The notes under the pieces: generated by a model
The model's database searches: none
Told to the model about the DNA's origin: nothing
Seen by the model: the letters and a program-made list of their open reading frames with translations, nothing else
Source: Clostridiales bacterium
Lineage (GTDB): Bacteria; Bacillota; Clostridia; Oscillospirales; CAG-382
DNA length: 42,962 nucleotides
Direction: 5' to 3'
NCBI GenBank assembly: GCA_003452915.1
Contig: DMMZ01000021.1
Coordinates: 1 to 42,962, forward strand
Translations under genes and position numbers: made by a program
In this document: positions 1 to 7,524 of the stretch, piece by piece
Layout: each line of letters begins with the position of its first letter
Position numbering within the stretch: the stretch's first letter is position 1

Positions 1-1
1 G

Positions 2-211
2 CAGGCACAGGCTCCGTTTTTCAGGTATTTCGAAAACGGTGTCGAGCATATTGTCTGGTACGAGGATGCCCGGAGCATAAGTGCCAGACTGCAGTTGATA
101 AAAACGTATAACCTGCGGGGTGCTTTATACTGGAACCTTAATCGCCCTAACCCGCAAAATCTTGTGGTAATAAACGCATTAATAAACCTTCAAGAATTCA
201 ATTTACTTTAG
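2..211 (+). CDS. C-terminal end of a glycosyl hydrolase family 18-like protein (partial)
   Basis: The frame is open from the window edge to a TAG at 209-211, giving the last 69 residues of a protein whose start lies outside. The piece contains VWYEDARSIS followed by YNLRGALYWNL. These match the final strand and helix of GH18 catalytic barrels of the YaaH/SleL spore-cortex or chitinase-like type, where a conserved Tyr-Glu-Asp segment is followed by the 'GxxxWxL' end of the barrel. In sporeformers such proteins often act on cortex peptidoglycan, but the catalytic DxxDxDxE motif is outside the window, so the substrate is inferred. A strong hairpin follows 30 bases later. The family call is fairly good; the function is uncertain. 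Confidence 0.6.
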   Translation, partial: QAQAPFFRYFENGVEHIVWYEDARSISARLQLIKTYNLRGALYWNLNRPNPQNLVVINALINLQEFNLL

Positions 212-240
212 TACATTGTACAGCATTCCTTTTTTAATAC

Positions 241-278
241 AAAACATCCTCCGACATAAATTAATCGGAGGATGTTTT
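241..278 (+). terminator. Strong bidirectional-looking hairpin terminator
   Basis: A perfect 14-bp inverted repeat (241-254 with 265-278) encloses a 10-base loop. The arms begin and end with A/T runs, so it could stop transcription from either side. It follows the GH18-like gene and isolates it from the next gene. Confidence 0.75.
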
Positions 279-360
279 GCTTGTTGTCTCATATTGACAT
301 TTTATTTTAAATAATATATTGTAAAATTAAATATATAAAAATTCGAAAGGTTGTTGTAAT

Positions 361-810
361 ATGAACAGAGGTATATTTTTGGAAACAAAAGATTCTATAA
401 AAAATAACTTATTAGCTATTTTTGAAGAGATTGATTTAAATGATAAATGGGTTTATATACAAGAAGATCAAGCGTATTCAGCTGATAATAACGAATCTTT
501 TTTTCATAAAGATATTTATTCGGGTTTTGAATTTAAAGAGTTAATAAGTAGCCCTCATTTCATAATATTTTTAAATTTATCCATATTCCCAAATCAAATA
601 TCAATAAAACAAAATGATAGTTATAATGATTATTGTAAAAGTGAAAGTTTATTAACTTTATTCTGCACAGATTGCTGTTATTATGAAATTTATATAAAAG
701 ACCAATCTATGATTTATAAGTTGTTCGAATTTTATAAAAAATTGGATTGTGATGAAATAGAAATAATAACAGACGAGAATGACGGAAGAACCCGGTTTAG
801 CGTATGGTAA
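361..810 (+). CDS. DUF2691-like protein of unknown function
   Basis: The gene encodes 149 residues from an ATG preceded by an AAAGG-type ribosome binding site. The end of the protein, ITDENDGRTRFSVW, and the start, MNRGIFLE, resemble the family I recall as DUF2691, small cytosolic firmicute proteins with no assigned role. The protein has no signal peptide or membrane segment and is acidic. It is a single-gene unit: one strong hairpin lies upstream (241-278) and another downstream (841-866). Its base composition looks clearly more AT-rich than the flanking genes, which suggests acquisition by transfer. An immunity-like or antitoxin-like role is possible from size and isolation alone, but nothing in the sequence proves it. 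Confidence 0.6.
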   Translation: MNRGIFLETKDSIKNNLLAIFEEIDLNDKWVYIQEDQAYSADNNESFFHKDIYSGFEFKELISSPHFIIFLNLSIFPNQISIKQNDSYNDYCKSESLLTLFCTDCCYYEIYIKDQSMIYKLFEFYKKLDCDEIEIITDENDGRTRFSVW

Positions 811-840
811 TAATCATATACCACCCCTCACGGTTTACAT

Positions 841-866
841 AACCCTCCTTGTGAGGGTTTTTTTAT
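841..866 (+). terminator. Intrinsic terminator after the DUF2691-like gene
   Basis: AACCCTC (841-847) pairs with GAGGGTT (853-859), followed by a run of seven Ts. An alternative pairing uses CCCTCAC at 825-831 with GTGAGGG at 851-857. Between this site and spoIIE (about 870-1191) there is no gene; that stretch holds a probable promoter and a repeat element, listed separately, and otherwise only AT-rich sequence. Confidence 0.8.
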
Positions 867-995
867 TTCCTAAAAAACTTATCGTGCTAAACTGCTTATT
901 AAACCTACAATCATTGAATATGTTTTAGTTTTTTCCAAAATGTTGTTCCATACCGCTAAAAAAGTACAAAAAAATATAGATTATCGATTATTATC

Positions 996-1029
996 TTCGA
1001 CAAGTACATCCTTTGGATTGGGTTATACT
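996..1029 (+). promoter_or_regulatory. Probable Spo0A-controlled promoter of spoIIE
   Basis: TTCGACA at 996-1002 is the exact reverse complement of the Spo0A box TGTCGAA. It contains a -35-like TCGACA (997-1002), separated by 21 bases from TATACT (1024-1029). The spoIIE and spoIIG promoters of Bacillus are known for sigma-A -10/-35 elements that are 21-22 bases apart, with Spo0A bound over the -35. The same arrangement here, upstream of spoIIE, supports the call. Transcription would start near 1036 and give a leader of about 155 bases. Confidence 0.6.
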
Positions 1030-1046
1030 GTTCTCCCAGCCAATTA

Positions 1047-1189
1047 TGTAAAGTAAATTATTTTATGACTTTACACAATTACTACGCATCGATAAAACGA
1101 AAGGATGTTAGTTTGAAAATAAATTTTCAAACATGGTTTTGTGCCGTTCCGGCACAATTCCCACGCATCGACAAAACGAAAGGATGTTA
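1047..1189 (+). repeat. Leader repeat element upstream of spoIIE, with a tandem duplication of its RBS part
   Basis: A 37-base unit that ends in GAAAGGATGTTA occurs twice, at 1074-1110 and 1153-1189, with three mismatches and a 79-base period. The second unit is preceded by a 10-bp stem-loop (1111-1120 with 1123-1132), three bases, GTTTTGTGCC (1136-1145), a small GTGCC/GGCAC hairpin, then GCACAATTCCC (1152-1162). The first unit is preceded instead by TGTAAAGT/ACTTTACA (1047-1054 with 1068-1075). The same core occurs upstream of hisS and rnhB in this window. The second GAAAGG serves as the spoIIE ribosome binding site. Confidence 0.75.
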
Positions 1190-1191
1190 AT

Positions 1192-3363
1192 ATGGATACC
1201 GCTATTCCCGGAAAAAAAACTAAGGTCACAAAAAAAGATTTGTTCGCACTAGCTCTCTCCTTCGCATTAAGTCTAAGCCCTCTGACAGCTGGTGTATACC
1301 CGTTTGGGCTTTCGCTGTTGATAGCCTCAACAAAGCAGCGTTTATACATAATGCTAGGGAGCTTACTTTCACTTTTTTTTAATGGGGGAGGTTTTATCCT
1401 CCCAGCAACAATCCTTTTATTTGTATTTTTCGTTATGCGTGCATTTGAAAAGGACAAGCCTTGTCCGCTTTATCTCAAATTGATTTTGGCGGCAGGAAGT
1501 TCTGTGCTTCTAGCTGTAAAAATTCTTGTCGGTGGTATTTTATTGTTCTCGGATGTTGTAATGCTGGTGTCAACCTTGGTTTCAATCCCCGTTTTCACCT
1601 TTTTGTTTACAGCATATTTAGATAATCTATCTGAGGTGTTTCCAAAAACATTAATTGATTGCTCGCTTGTTTCCTTCGCCTTTGCAGCAACAAAATTCTT
1701 CGGCTTAATAACAATTGCCGATGTTCCGCTTTCGCTTGCTGCCGGTGCGGTTATTACTCTATTTGCTTCAAAAAGTAAGGGTTTTCTTTTCGGTGGGGTA
1801 TGTGGATTTGTCTGCGGACTTGCCTGTAATATTCCGGCAATAGCGGCACTGGGAATATTGGGAATCACTTATGGACTTCTAGAATCAAACAGCCATGTTT
1901 TAGCTTGTATACTCTCCTTTATGCTTTCGCTCTCGGGTTATGCTTATTTGTCGGACTTTGCACCTATATATGCTTCAAGCGGTATGATATTGGCGGCGAT
2001 TTTAGCTTTTATACCGATAAGAAAGAAATTGCCCCAAACTGAAACGATAACAACACCATCAATGATGCCAAACTCAAAGGATATTAAGTTAAAGAAATTT
2101 GCTGCCGCTTTTTCGGCACTGTCAGGAGTTTTCTTTACAATCAGTGATACTGCTGCTGCCGAAAGCATTACCGACACCAATCAAAAAATACGAAAAACAA
2201 TGGCGATGTTCTGCGAACGGTGCAACGGATGTGCTCTTGATCAAAACGAATTCTGCAACCATTTGACAACCGAGGTCAGGTGCAAAAGTGTTGCAACCTA
2301 CGAAAATCTTCCGCTTTATATTAAAAACGGCTGCTCCAACTCCGAGCGTATAATCCGTGCAGTGAACAGGGTTACACTGCTTAAAGACGAAGAATGTGAA
2401 AAGGGTTTGAAATCCCTGGCAGAGGAATATAATTCGTTTTCATCGTTGCTTAATAACGTCGCTAAAAATCAAGAGGATAACACCTTTGAAGACAAGCAGC
2501 TTTCAAAAAGTCTAACGCAAGTATTGTTAGAAAATAAAATAACCTGTGATAGATTGCGTGTTACAGGTAAACGGCAAAAAGTTGTTGAGGTGTTTGGAAT
2601 AAAGCCAGATAAAATGAATATTTCCTCCAATCGGCTAACTGCGATTATGTCAGAAACAGCACGTATAAAGCTATCTACTCCCGAATTTATCATTAATGAC
2701 AATTATGTAATAATGCGTATGCAAACTCTTCCCAAACTGCATGTCGAGTATGCAAAAACCACGCTTGCAAAAAATGGTGAGCCGATTTGCGGCGATACGG
2801 TTAGCTTTTTTGAAAGTGAAGAAAAATATTTTTACTGTCTGTTATCTGACGGAATGGGAAGCGGCAGGGACGCTGCGTTGACCTCACGACTATCTGCGAT
2901 TATGCTGGAAAAGCTGCTTACCATCGGTGCAGATAAGAAAGACGCACTGCAGATGGTCAATAAGATGCTTACCGAGAAAAAGGAAGAAATTTTTGCAACT
3001 ATCGACCTTCTTGAGGTTGACCGGATTACCTCACATGCAACGTTGTATAAAGTTGGTGCAGCTCCGACATTTTTGATCCGTAACGGAGAATGTCACCGAA
3101 TTGAAGCAAAAACTCCGCCGGCAGGTATTATGCGTGAGGTTATTGCTGAAAAAATTAGCGTTACTTTACGCAGAGGTGACTTTATTGTAATGGTCTCGGA
3201 CGGCGTTGTCCAAACAGATACCGAGCTTTTTGACTTCGCTCCGCTCTTCAAAAGCAGTGGCTGTAAGAACGCTCATACGCTTGCAACCCGTATTCTTGAA
3301 GAAGCAAGAAACTATGCGGAATGTGCTGATGATATGTCGGTCTGTACAATGCGTTTTTATTAA
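1192..3363 (+). CDS. spoIIE: Stage II sporulation protein E (SpoIIE) serine phosphatase
   Basis: This 723-residue protein should dephosphorylate SpoIIAA in the forespore, releasing sigma-F, and also act at the polar septum. The N-terminal third is a series of about ten hydrophobic helices (from LFALALSFALS to about residue 290). A cysteine-rich stretch follows (CERCNGC, typical of SpoIIE region II), then a C-terminal PP2C-type domain with the metal-binding motifs SDGMGSG and VSDGV and the conserved KVGAAPTF. I start it at 1192 rather than the longer in-frame ATG at 1141. The 1192 ATG has GAAAGGA eight bases upstream, and the longer form would begin inside the repeat element. Length is slightly under the usual 800 or so residues. 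A Spo0A-like promoter lies upstream. Confidence 0.93.
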   Translation: MDTAIPGKKTKVTKKDLFALALSFALSLSPLTAGVYPFGLSLLIASTKQRLYIMLGSLLSLFFNGGGFILPATILLFVFFVMRAFEKDKPCPLYLKLILAAGSSVLLAVKILVGGILLFSDVVMLVSTLVSIPVFTFLFTAYLDNLSEVFPKTLIDCSLVSFAFAATKFFGLITIADVPLSLAAGAVITLFASKSKGFLFGGVCGFVCGLACNIPAIAALGILGITYGLLESNSHVLACILSFMLSLSGYAYLSDFAPIYASSGMILAAILAFIPIRKKLPQTETITTPSMMPNSKDIKLKKFAAAFSALSGVFFTISDTAAAESITDTNQKIRKTMAMFCERCNGCALDQNEFCNHLTTEVRCKSVATYENLPLYIKNGCSNSERIIRAVNRVTLLKDEECEKGLKSLAEEYNSFSSLLNNVAKNQEDNTFEDKQLSKSLTQVLLENKITCDRLRVTGKRQKVVEVFGIKPDKMNISSNRLTAIMSETARIKLSTPEFIINDNYVIMRMQTLPKLHVEYAKTTLAKNGEPICGDTVSFFESEEKYFYCLLSDGMGSGRDAALTSRLSAIMLEKLLTIGADKKDALQMVNKMLTEKKEEIFATIDLLEVDRITSHATLYKVGAAPTFLIRNGECHRIEAKTPPAGIMREVIAEKISVTLRRGDFIVMVSDGVVQTDTELFDFAPLFKSSGCKNAHTLATRILEEARNYAECADDMSVCTMRFY

Positions 3364-3380
3364 AAAGAACTTGTTTTATC

Positions 3381-3409
3381 TTGACAAGCGATGGTAAAGG
3401 TGTTACTAT
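3381..3409 (+). promoter_or_regulatory. Sigma-A type promoter before the Gfo/Idh/MocA gene
   Basis: TTGACA (3381-3386), 17 bases, TACTAT (3404-3409). It lies just after spoIIE and drives the gene starting at 3443, so the two genes are probably transcribed separately even though they are only 79 bases apart. Confidence 0.65.
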
Positions 3410-3442
3410 GACAACGAATAAAACAAAAAGGAAGTATTTAAA

Positions 3443-4387
3443 GTGTATAGAATAGGTACCGTAAATATTGACACCTCGCATGCACCTTCGTTTGCCGAGA
3501 TTTTGCTCAGAGACAACAGGGCACGTTACACCGCTGTTTATAATGACGCTTTTCGAACAGATGAGGAAGTAGACGCATTTATCAACAGGTTTAGGCTTGA
3601 AAAGCGTTATTATTCACTTGACGAAATGGCAAAAAATATTGATTTAGCTTTTATTCAAGGTTGTAACTGGGACAGACACATAGAGTGTATAATGCCGTTT
3701 ATAAACGTCGGTGTTCCCGTTTTTATAGATAAACCGCTTGTCGGCAACATGAAGGATGTAAACATAATCGAAAGTTTGGAAAAAGAAGGTGCAGTAATTC
3801 TTGGAACAAGCGCACTTCGCTATACCTACGAGCATGACTCCTTTTTTGCTGTACCCGAAGCAGACAGAGGCGATATAGTTCATGTTACCACCATGGTTGG
3901 AGTAAACGATTTTGATTATGCAATACACTCTATAGAAAGTATAATGGGCTTTTTGAGGAATACCTCTCCCAAGTCGGTGCGTTTTATAGGTACAAGCAAG
4001 GTTGGTGAAACTCCATGTGATAGTTATTATGTTATGTTTGATAACGGTGCTTCCTCCTGCTATCACATCTGCATGAAAGGCTGGCAGCCGAGCACAGCTT
4101 TGGTCATGACAACAAAGACGAGCTACACTTATAAAATAGATACCTCAAAAGTATATGAAGCTATGCTAAGGCATGTATGCAACTTTCTTGAGGGAAAGGA
4201 AAACGGACTTGTTTCTGCAAAGATAATGTGTGACAGTATTAAAATACTACTTGCAGGCAAGAAGAGCAAAATAAGCGGTGGTAAGGAAGAACTAATTAAT
4301 GAATTAACCGAAAATGATGAAGGCTTTGACGGTACACAGTTCGAAAAAGAATATGCAGCAATTCAAAGAACCAACGCTAAGAAGTAA
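3443..4387 (+). CDS. Gfo/Idh/MocA-like oxidoreductase with an atypical nucleotide-binding motif
   Basis: A 314-residue cytosolic protein starting at GTG, with AAGGAAG nine bases upstream. The overall pattern is that of Gfo/Idh/MocA dehydrogenases: an N-terminal Rossmann-like half with a DLAFIQG strand and the signature FIDKPLVGNMKD (the EKP-loop equivalent, here DKP), and a C-terminal alpha/beta half. The usual glycine-rich GxGxxG after the first strand is absent; the sequence there is RIGTVNIDTSHAPSF. So it may bind the cofactor in an altered way or may not be a working dehydrogenase. Substrate cannot be told. It has its own promoter, and a hairpin follows at 4408. Confidence 0.7.
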   Translation: MYRIGTVNIDTSHAPSFAEILLRDNRARYTAVYNDAFRTDEEVDAFINRFRLEKRYYSLDEMAKNIDLAFIQGCNWDRHIECIMPFINVGVPVFIDKPLVGNMKDVNIIESLEKEGAVILGTSALRYTYEHDSFFAVPEADRGDIVHVTTMVGVNDFDYAIHSIESIMGFLRNTSPKSVRFIGTSKVGETPCDSYYVMFDNGASSCYHICMKGWQPSTALVMTTKTSYTYKIDTSKVYEAMLRHVCNFLEGKENGLVSAKIMCDSIKILLAGKKSKISGGKEELINELTENDEGFDGTQFEKEYAAIQRTNAKK

Positions 4388-4407
4388 ATAATATGATTAA
4401 AAGATGG

Positions 4408-4430
4408 GGGTGTATCAAAACGGTACACCC
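4408..4430 (+). terminator. Hairpin terminator after the Gfo/Idh/MocA gene
   Basis: GGGTGTA (4408-4414) pairs with TACACCC (4424-4430) and is followed by a broken T/A-rich tract. It is moderately convincing because the T-run is interrupted. Confidence 0.55.
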
Positions 4431-4455
4431 TTATTTATATTCTTTAGGTAAAAAA

Positions 4456-4484
4456 TTGACAAATTATTATAAATAAAGTATAAT
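4456..4484 (+). promoter_or_regulatory. Consensus sigma-A promoter before the GT39-like gene
   Basis: TTGACA (4456-4461), 17 bases, TATAAT (4479-4484): a perfect consensus with ideal spacing, about 50 bases before the start codon of the glycosyltransferase gene. Confidence 0.8.
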
Positions 4485-4536
4485 ACCATAGATTTATATA
4501 ATTTTATTATTTACTTGCTTAATGAAAGGTCAAGCG

Positions 4537-6015
4537 ATGAAAAAAAGACTATTAACAATTTTACATATAGCTGTTTGGCTTGCCGGAACGGTATTTTTGA
4601 TAACCGGTGCATTTGCTACCTGTCTGTGGTTCGACGAGAGTTATTCGGTGGGAATAATCAACCATAACCTTCTTGATATTTGCCTTATAAGTTCTGGTGA
4701 TGTTCATCCACCGCTTTATTATGTGTTATTAAAAATTTTTACATTGTTTTTTGGAAAAAGTCTTGTCTCACTTCGTATGTTTTCGATTTTATTTACTTCT
4801 TTACTTGCCGGAGTGGGCTATACCCATTTACGCAAGGATTTTGGTGCAAAAATCGGATTTTGGTTTACAACGCTGATGTTTTTGTTTGCGATTACATACA
4901 GATATGCAATAGAAATAAGAATGTATACACTGGCACCTTATCTTGTAACTATGATGGCTATTTATGCATATCGCTTTTATAAATCAGGAATGACAGACAA
5001 GAAAAGTAAATATATGTTCCTTATTTTCGCAATTTTAGGTGCATATACTCATTATTATGCGCTTGCTGCAGCAGGTGCGGTAAACTTCCTGCTATTAATG
5101 CATTGCAGGAAAAATAACATTAGTGACATGTGGTTAAAAATGGCCTTTATCCAATGTGCTTCATACATTTTTGGTTTCTACTGTCTAGTAACACAATCGG
5201 CAAAAGTTGTAGGTTCTTTTTGGATCTCAATTATATATCCAGATGTAATATATAAAACGTTATCTTTCTTTTTAGTAGGTGATGTTCCGGAGGATATGGT
5301 TAACCTTACCGAAATTACAGCAAAAGTGTATGATGGACTATCTGTTCTTTTCTGGGGCGTTTGCGTTTACTACTTCATATTATATTATAAGAAAAACCAC
5401 GATGAAGCAGAGCCTGCTATATTGGTGTTAAAGGTATTAGGACTTATAATTGGTTTCTATTTTGCGGTTTCTCTTATTCGACCACTATATTATGTTCGCT
5501 ATTTAACGGTACTTTCGGGATTAATGACATTCTTCCTTGCTTTTGCTTTTGATAAGATAAACAAATATATTAAACCCGCAGTACTTGTTCTTTTAGCAAC
5601 AGTACTCGTTTTTAGAATTATTCCGCTTCGGGAACTTGTATATTCACCCCGAAATGATCAGCTTGATATTTTTGTAAATGAAAACATAAAAGATGGTGAC
5701 ATTATTGTCAGTGATAATATCGGACTTATTTCTATAATTGCAGTTAAACATCCTGACACAAAAACGTATTATTATAACCCTCAAGGCTGGGATGTTGAAC
5801 TTGCATATAAAGCTTACAGCCCTCAAATGAAAACAATACGTGATTTATCGGAAGTGTATGCGAACGAAGGTAGGGTTTGGGTGTTAAATAATTATTTTTC
5901 CGACTCAATATCAAACTTAGTGATCGAAAATACCAACAAAGAAATTGTAAAAATATATGATACCTTTATTTTACCCTACCACCACTTGGAATATGGTTTT
6001 ACTCTTTTAGAATAG
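4537..6015 (+). CDS. GT39-like (PMT/ArnT superfamily) membrane glycosyltransferase
   Basis: A 492-residue polytopic membrane protein with about ten hydrophobic helices and a soluble C-terminal domain of about 110 residues. After the first helix it carries LWFDESYSV, with the acidic pair used by polyprenyl-phosphate-dependent glycosyltransferases of the PMT_2/ArnT superfamily. DVHPPLYYVLLKI in the first extracytoplasmic loop region is also typical. It would transfer a sugar from a lipid carrier to a cell-surface acceptor; neither is predictable. I start at 4537 because that ATG has AAAGG seven bases upstream; the ATG at 4522 has none. It is a single-gene unit with its own promoter and terminator. 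Confidence 0.75.
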   Translation: MKKRLLTILHIAVWLAGTVFLITGAFATCLWFDESYSVGIINHNLLDICLISSGDVHPPLYYVLLKIFTLFFGKSLVSLRMFSILFTSLLAGVGYTHLRKDFGAKIGFWFTTLMFLFAITYRYAIEIRMYTLAPYLVTMMAIYAYRFYKSGMTDKKSKYMFLIFAILGAYTHYYALAAAGAVNFLLLMHCRKNNISDMWLKMAFIQCASYIFGFYCLVTQSAKVVGSFWISIIYPDVIYKTLSFFLVGDVPEDMVNLTEITAKVYDGLSVLFWGVCVYYFILYYKKNHDEAEPAILVLKVLGLIIGFYFAVSLIRPLYYVRYLTVLSGLMTFFLAFAFDKINKYIKPAVLVLLATVLVFRIIPLRELVYSPRNDQLDIFVNENIKDGDIIVSDNIGLISIIAVKHPDTKTYYYNPQGWDVELAYKAYSPQMKTIRDLSEVYANEGRVWVLNNYFSDSISNLVIENTNKEIVKIYDTFILPYHHLEYGFTLLE

Positions 6016-6032
6016 TTATATACAAAACATAA

Positions 6033-6064
6033 GCGTGCTGCAGGAATCTGCAGCACGCCTTCTT
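6033..6064 (+). terminator. Intrinsic terminator between convergent genes
   Basis: A perfect 11-bp stem (6033-6043 with 6048-6058), GAAT loop, followed by a T-rich tract. It ends the glycosyltransferase transcript and may also slow the convergent MFS transcript. Confidence 0.85.
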
Positions 6065-6072
6065 TTTATAAT

Positions 6073-7404
6073 TTAATCATTTTTATCAGGCGTTATTCGT
6101 GGTATCAACCGCAGTACAACTAGCGATAAAAGTCCTAACAATAGACCGGTTACAAGCATTAAAATCTGTATGCTGCCGATTTGTTTTCCTAAGAAATTAA
6201 TGTTTCTTTCACCAAACCAACCTACAAAACCTGTTCCCAATAACATTGCCAATAAAGCTGCAAGGTTGATAAACACAACATAAAAAGACATATAATTTGT
6301 TCGGTCGCCAGGCGGAAGGTTTATGTATGGAAAATTTGCATATGTGATAGCTATCATTACGCTAAAGAAATGCTGTGACAATCTTACTATAATCATAAGC
6401 CAATGATAGTTTACACTATCTACCATAGCATATAAGATATACGACGGAAACAAAGGAAAAATAGCAAAAGCGAAGGTCTTGAACCAGGCGAAACGAGTTA
6501 TCATTTTTTTCGCCATTGCACCGAAAAGGATAAAGAATATAAAATAAGAAGCATTTATCAGTGTAACAAAAGTATATGAAACCTTTATGTTCTGCAATAA
6601 ATGAACATTTATTACTGAGGCTGTCAGGTTAGCGGCAAAGGTATAACCGAACATTATGTACATTGTCAGGATAAACTTTTTTTGTTTGAATGCAAACAGA
6701 ATTGTATCAATTAATCTTGGCTTTGAGCTTGTATGCTCATATTCGTACTCTTTGGGAATACTCAATACAAAAACATCAAGCAACGCAAAGATGAAGCCGG
6801 CTATATAAAGGATTGTTATTATTTGTATACGGTGTTCGCTGCCCGCCAGAGCATCCGTAATAAATGCTCCCATCAGAGTGACCATGCCCACAATAAAGTT
6901 TGCAATGGCACTGGAAACGTTAAAATAATCCGCACGCATACTCTCGGGTAAAAAATTTATATGCCACACCGAATACCCCGAAGAAAACAATGAGCTTATT
7001 GCACTCGCGGTGAATACGATAATTGCAAAACCAATATTTCGTCCGCTGTCGCTCTTAACAATTATAGGCAGCAATATCATTCCTAATATTCTTATTGCAT
7101 ATGAGGCTGCTCTGCTTGTGGCAAGCACCCATCTGCGTTTTTGAATTCGCTCCAGTATTATCGGTGACAGCAAACTAAAGCCTGTTGCTATAAACGGAAT
7201 AAAAGTTAATATGCCAATTTTTATTATAGTAATTCCGTATTCAACAAGATATCCCGAATAAAATATACCGCCGGTTATGTTGGAAACAATACCTGACAGC
7301 ACCGCAGAGGCAAGCATACAGCTTCGCCCTTTAGAATCGTCGGATTTTAGATTAAAAAGTCTCTTCATTGTAGAATTATGCCATATCGACTTTAAGTTTG
7401 TCAT
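6073..7404 (-). CDS. Major facilitator superfamily transporter
   Basis: A membrane protein of about 443 residues with roughly 12 hydrophobic helices in two halves. The loop between helices 2 and 3 reads LERIQKRRWVL, the short basic loop expected of the MFS. It has no recognisable substrate motif; firmicute relatives of this type are usually annotated only as MFS permeases. I chose the ATG at 7404 with a weak GGATGG about five bases upstream. An in-frame ATG at 7413 and a TTG at 7419 lack a better site, so the start is uncertain by five residues. A promoter lies at 7458-7485. It is convergent with the glycosyltransferase gene. Confidence 0.75.
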   Translation of the reverse strand: MTNLKSIWHNSTMKRLFNLKSDDSKGRSCMLASAVLSGIVSNITGGIFYSGYLVEYGITIIKIGILTFIPFIATGFSLLSPIILERIQKRRWVLATSRAASYAIRILGMILLPIIVKSDSGRNIGFAIIVFTASAISSLFSSGYSVWHINFLPESMRADYFNVSSAIANFIVGMVTLMGAFITDALAGSEHRIQIITILYIAGFIFALLDVFVLSIPKEYEYEHTSSKPRLIDTILFAFKQKKFILTMYIMFGYTFAANLTASVINVHLLQNIKVSYTFVTLINASYFIFFILFGAMAKKMITRFAWFKTFAFAIFPLFPSYILYAMVDSVNYHWLMIIVRLSQHFFSVMIAITYANFPYINLPPGDRTNYMSFYVVFINLAALLAMLLGTGFVGWFGERNINFLGKQIGSIQILMLVTGLLLGLLSLVVLRLIPRITPDKND

Positions 7405-7457
7405 TTCTACCATCCGCAAAATAAACTATGGAGCTGTAGCAATACGCTTACAGCCCC

Positions 7458-7485
7458 ATTATATATAATTAGAATATTATGTCAA
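7458..7485 (-). promoter_or_regulatory. Sigma-A promoter for the MFS gene
   Basis: Reading the minus strand, TTGACA (7485-7480), 16 bases, TATAAT (7463-7458), about 55 bases before the start codon. Confidence 0.7.
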
Positions 7486-7524
7486 GATACAGTTTAACAA
7501 AATTAATCGTATGGAAACAACAAA

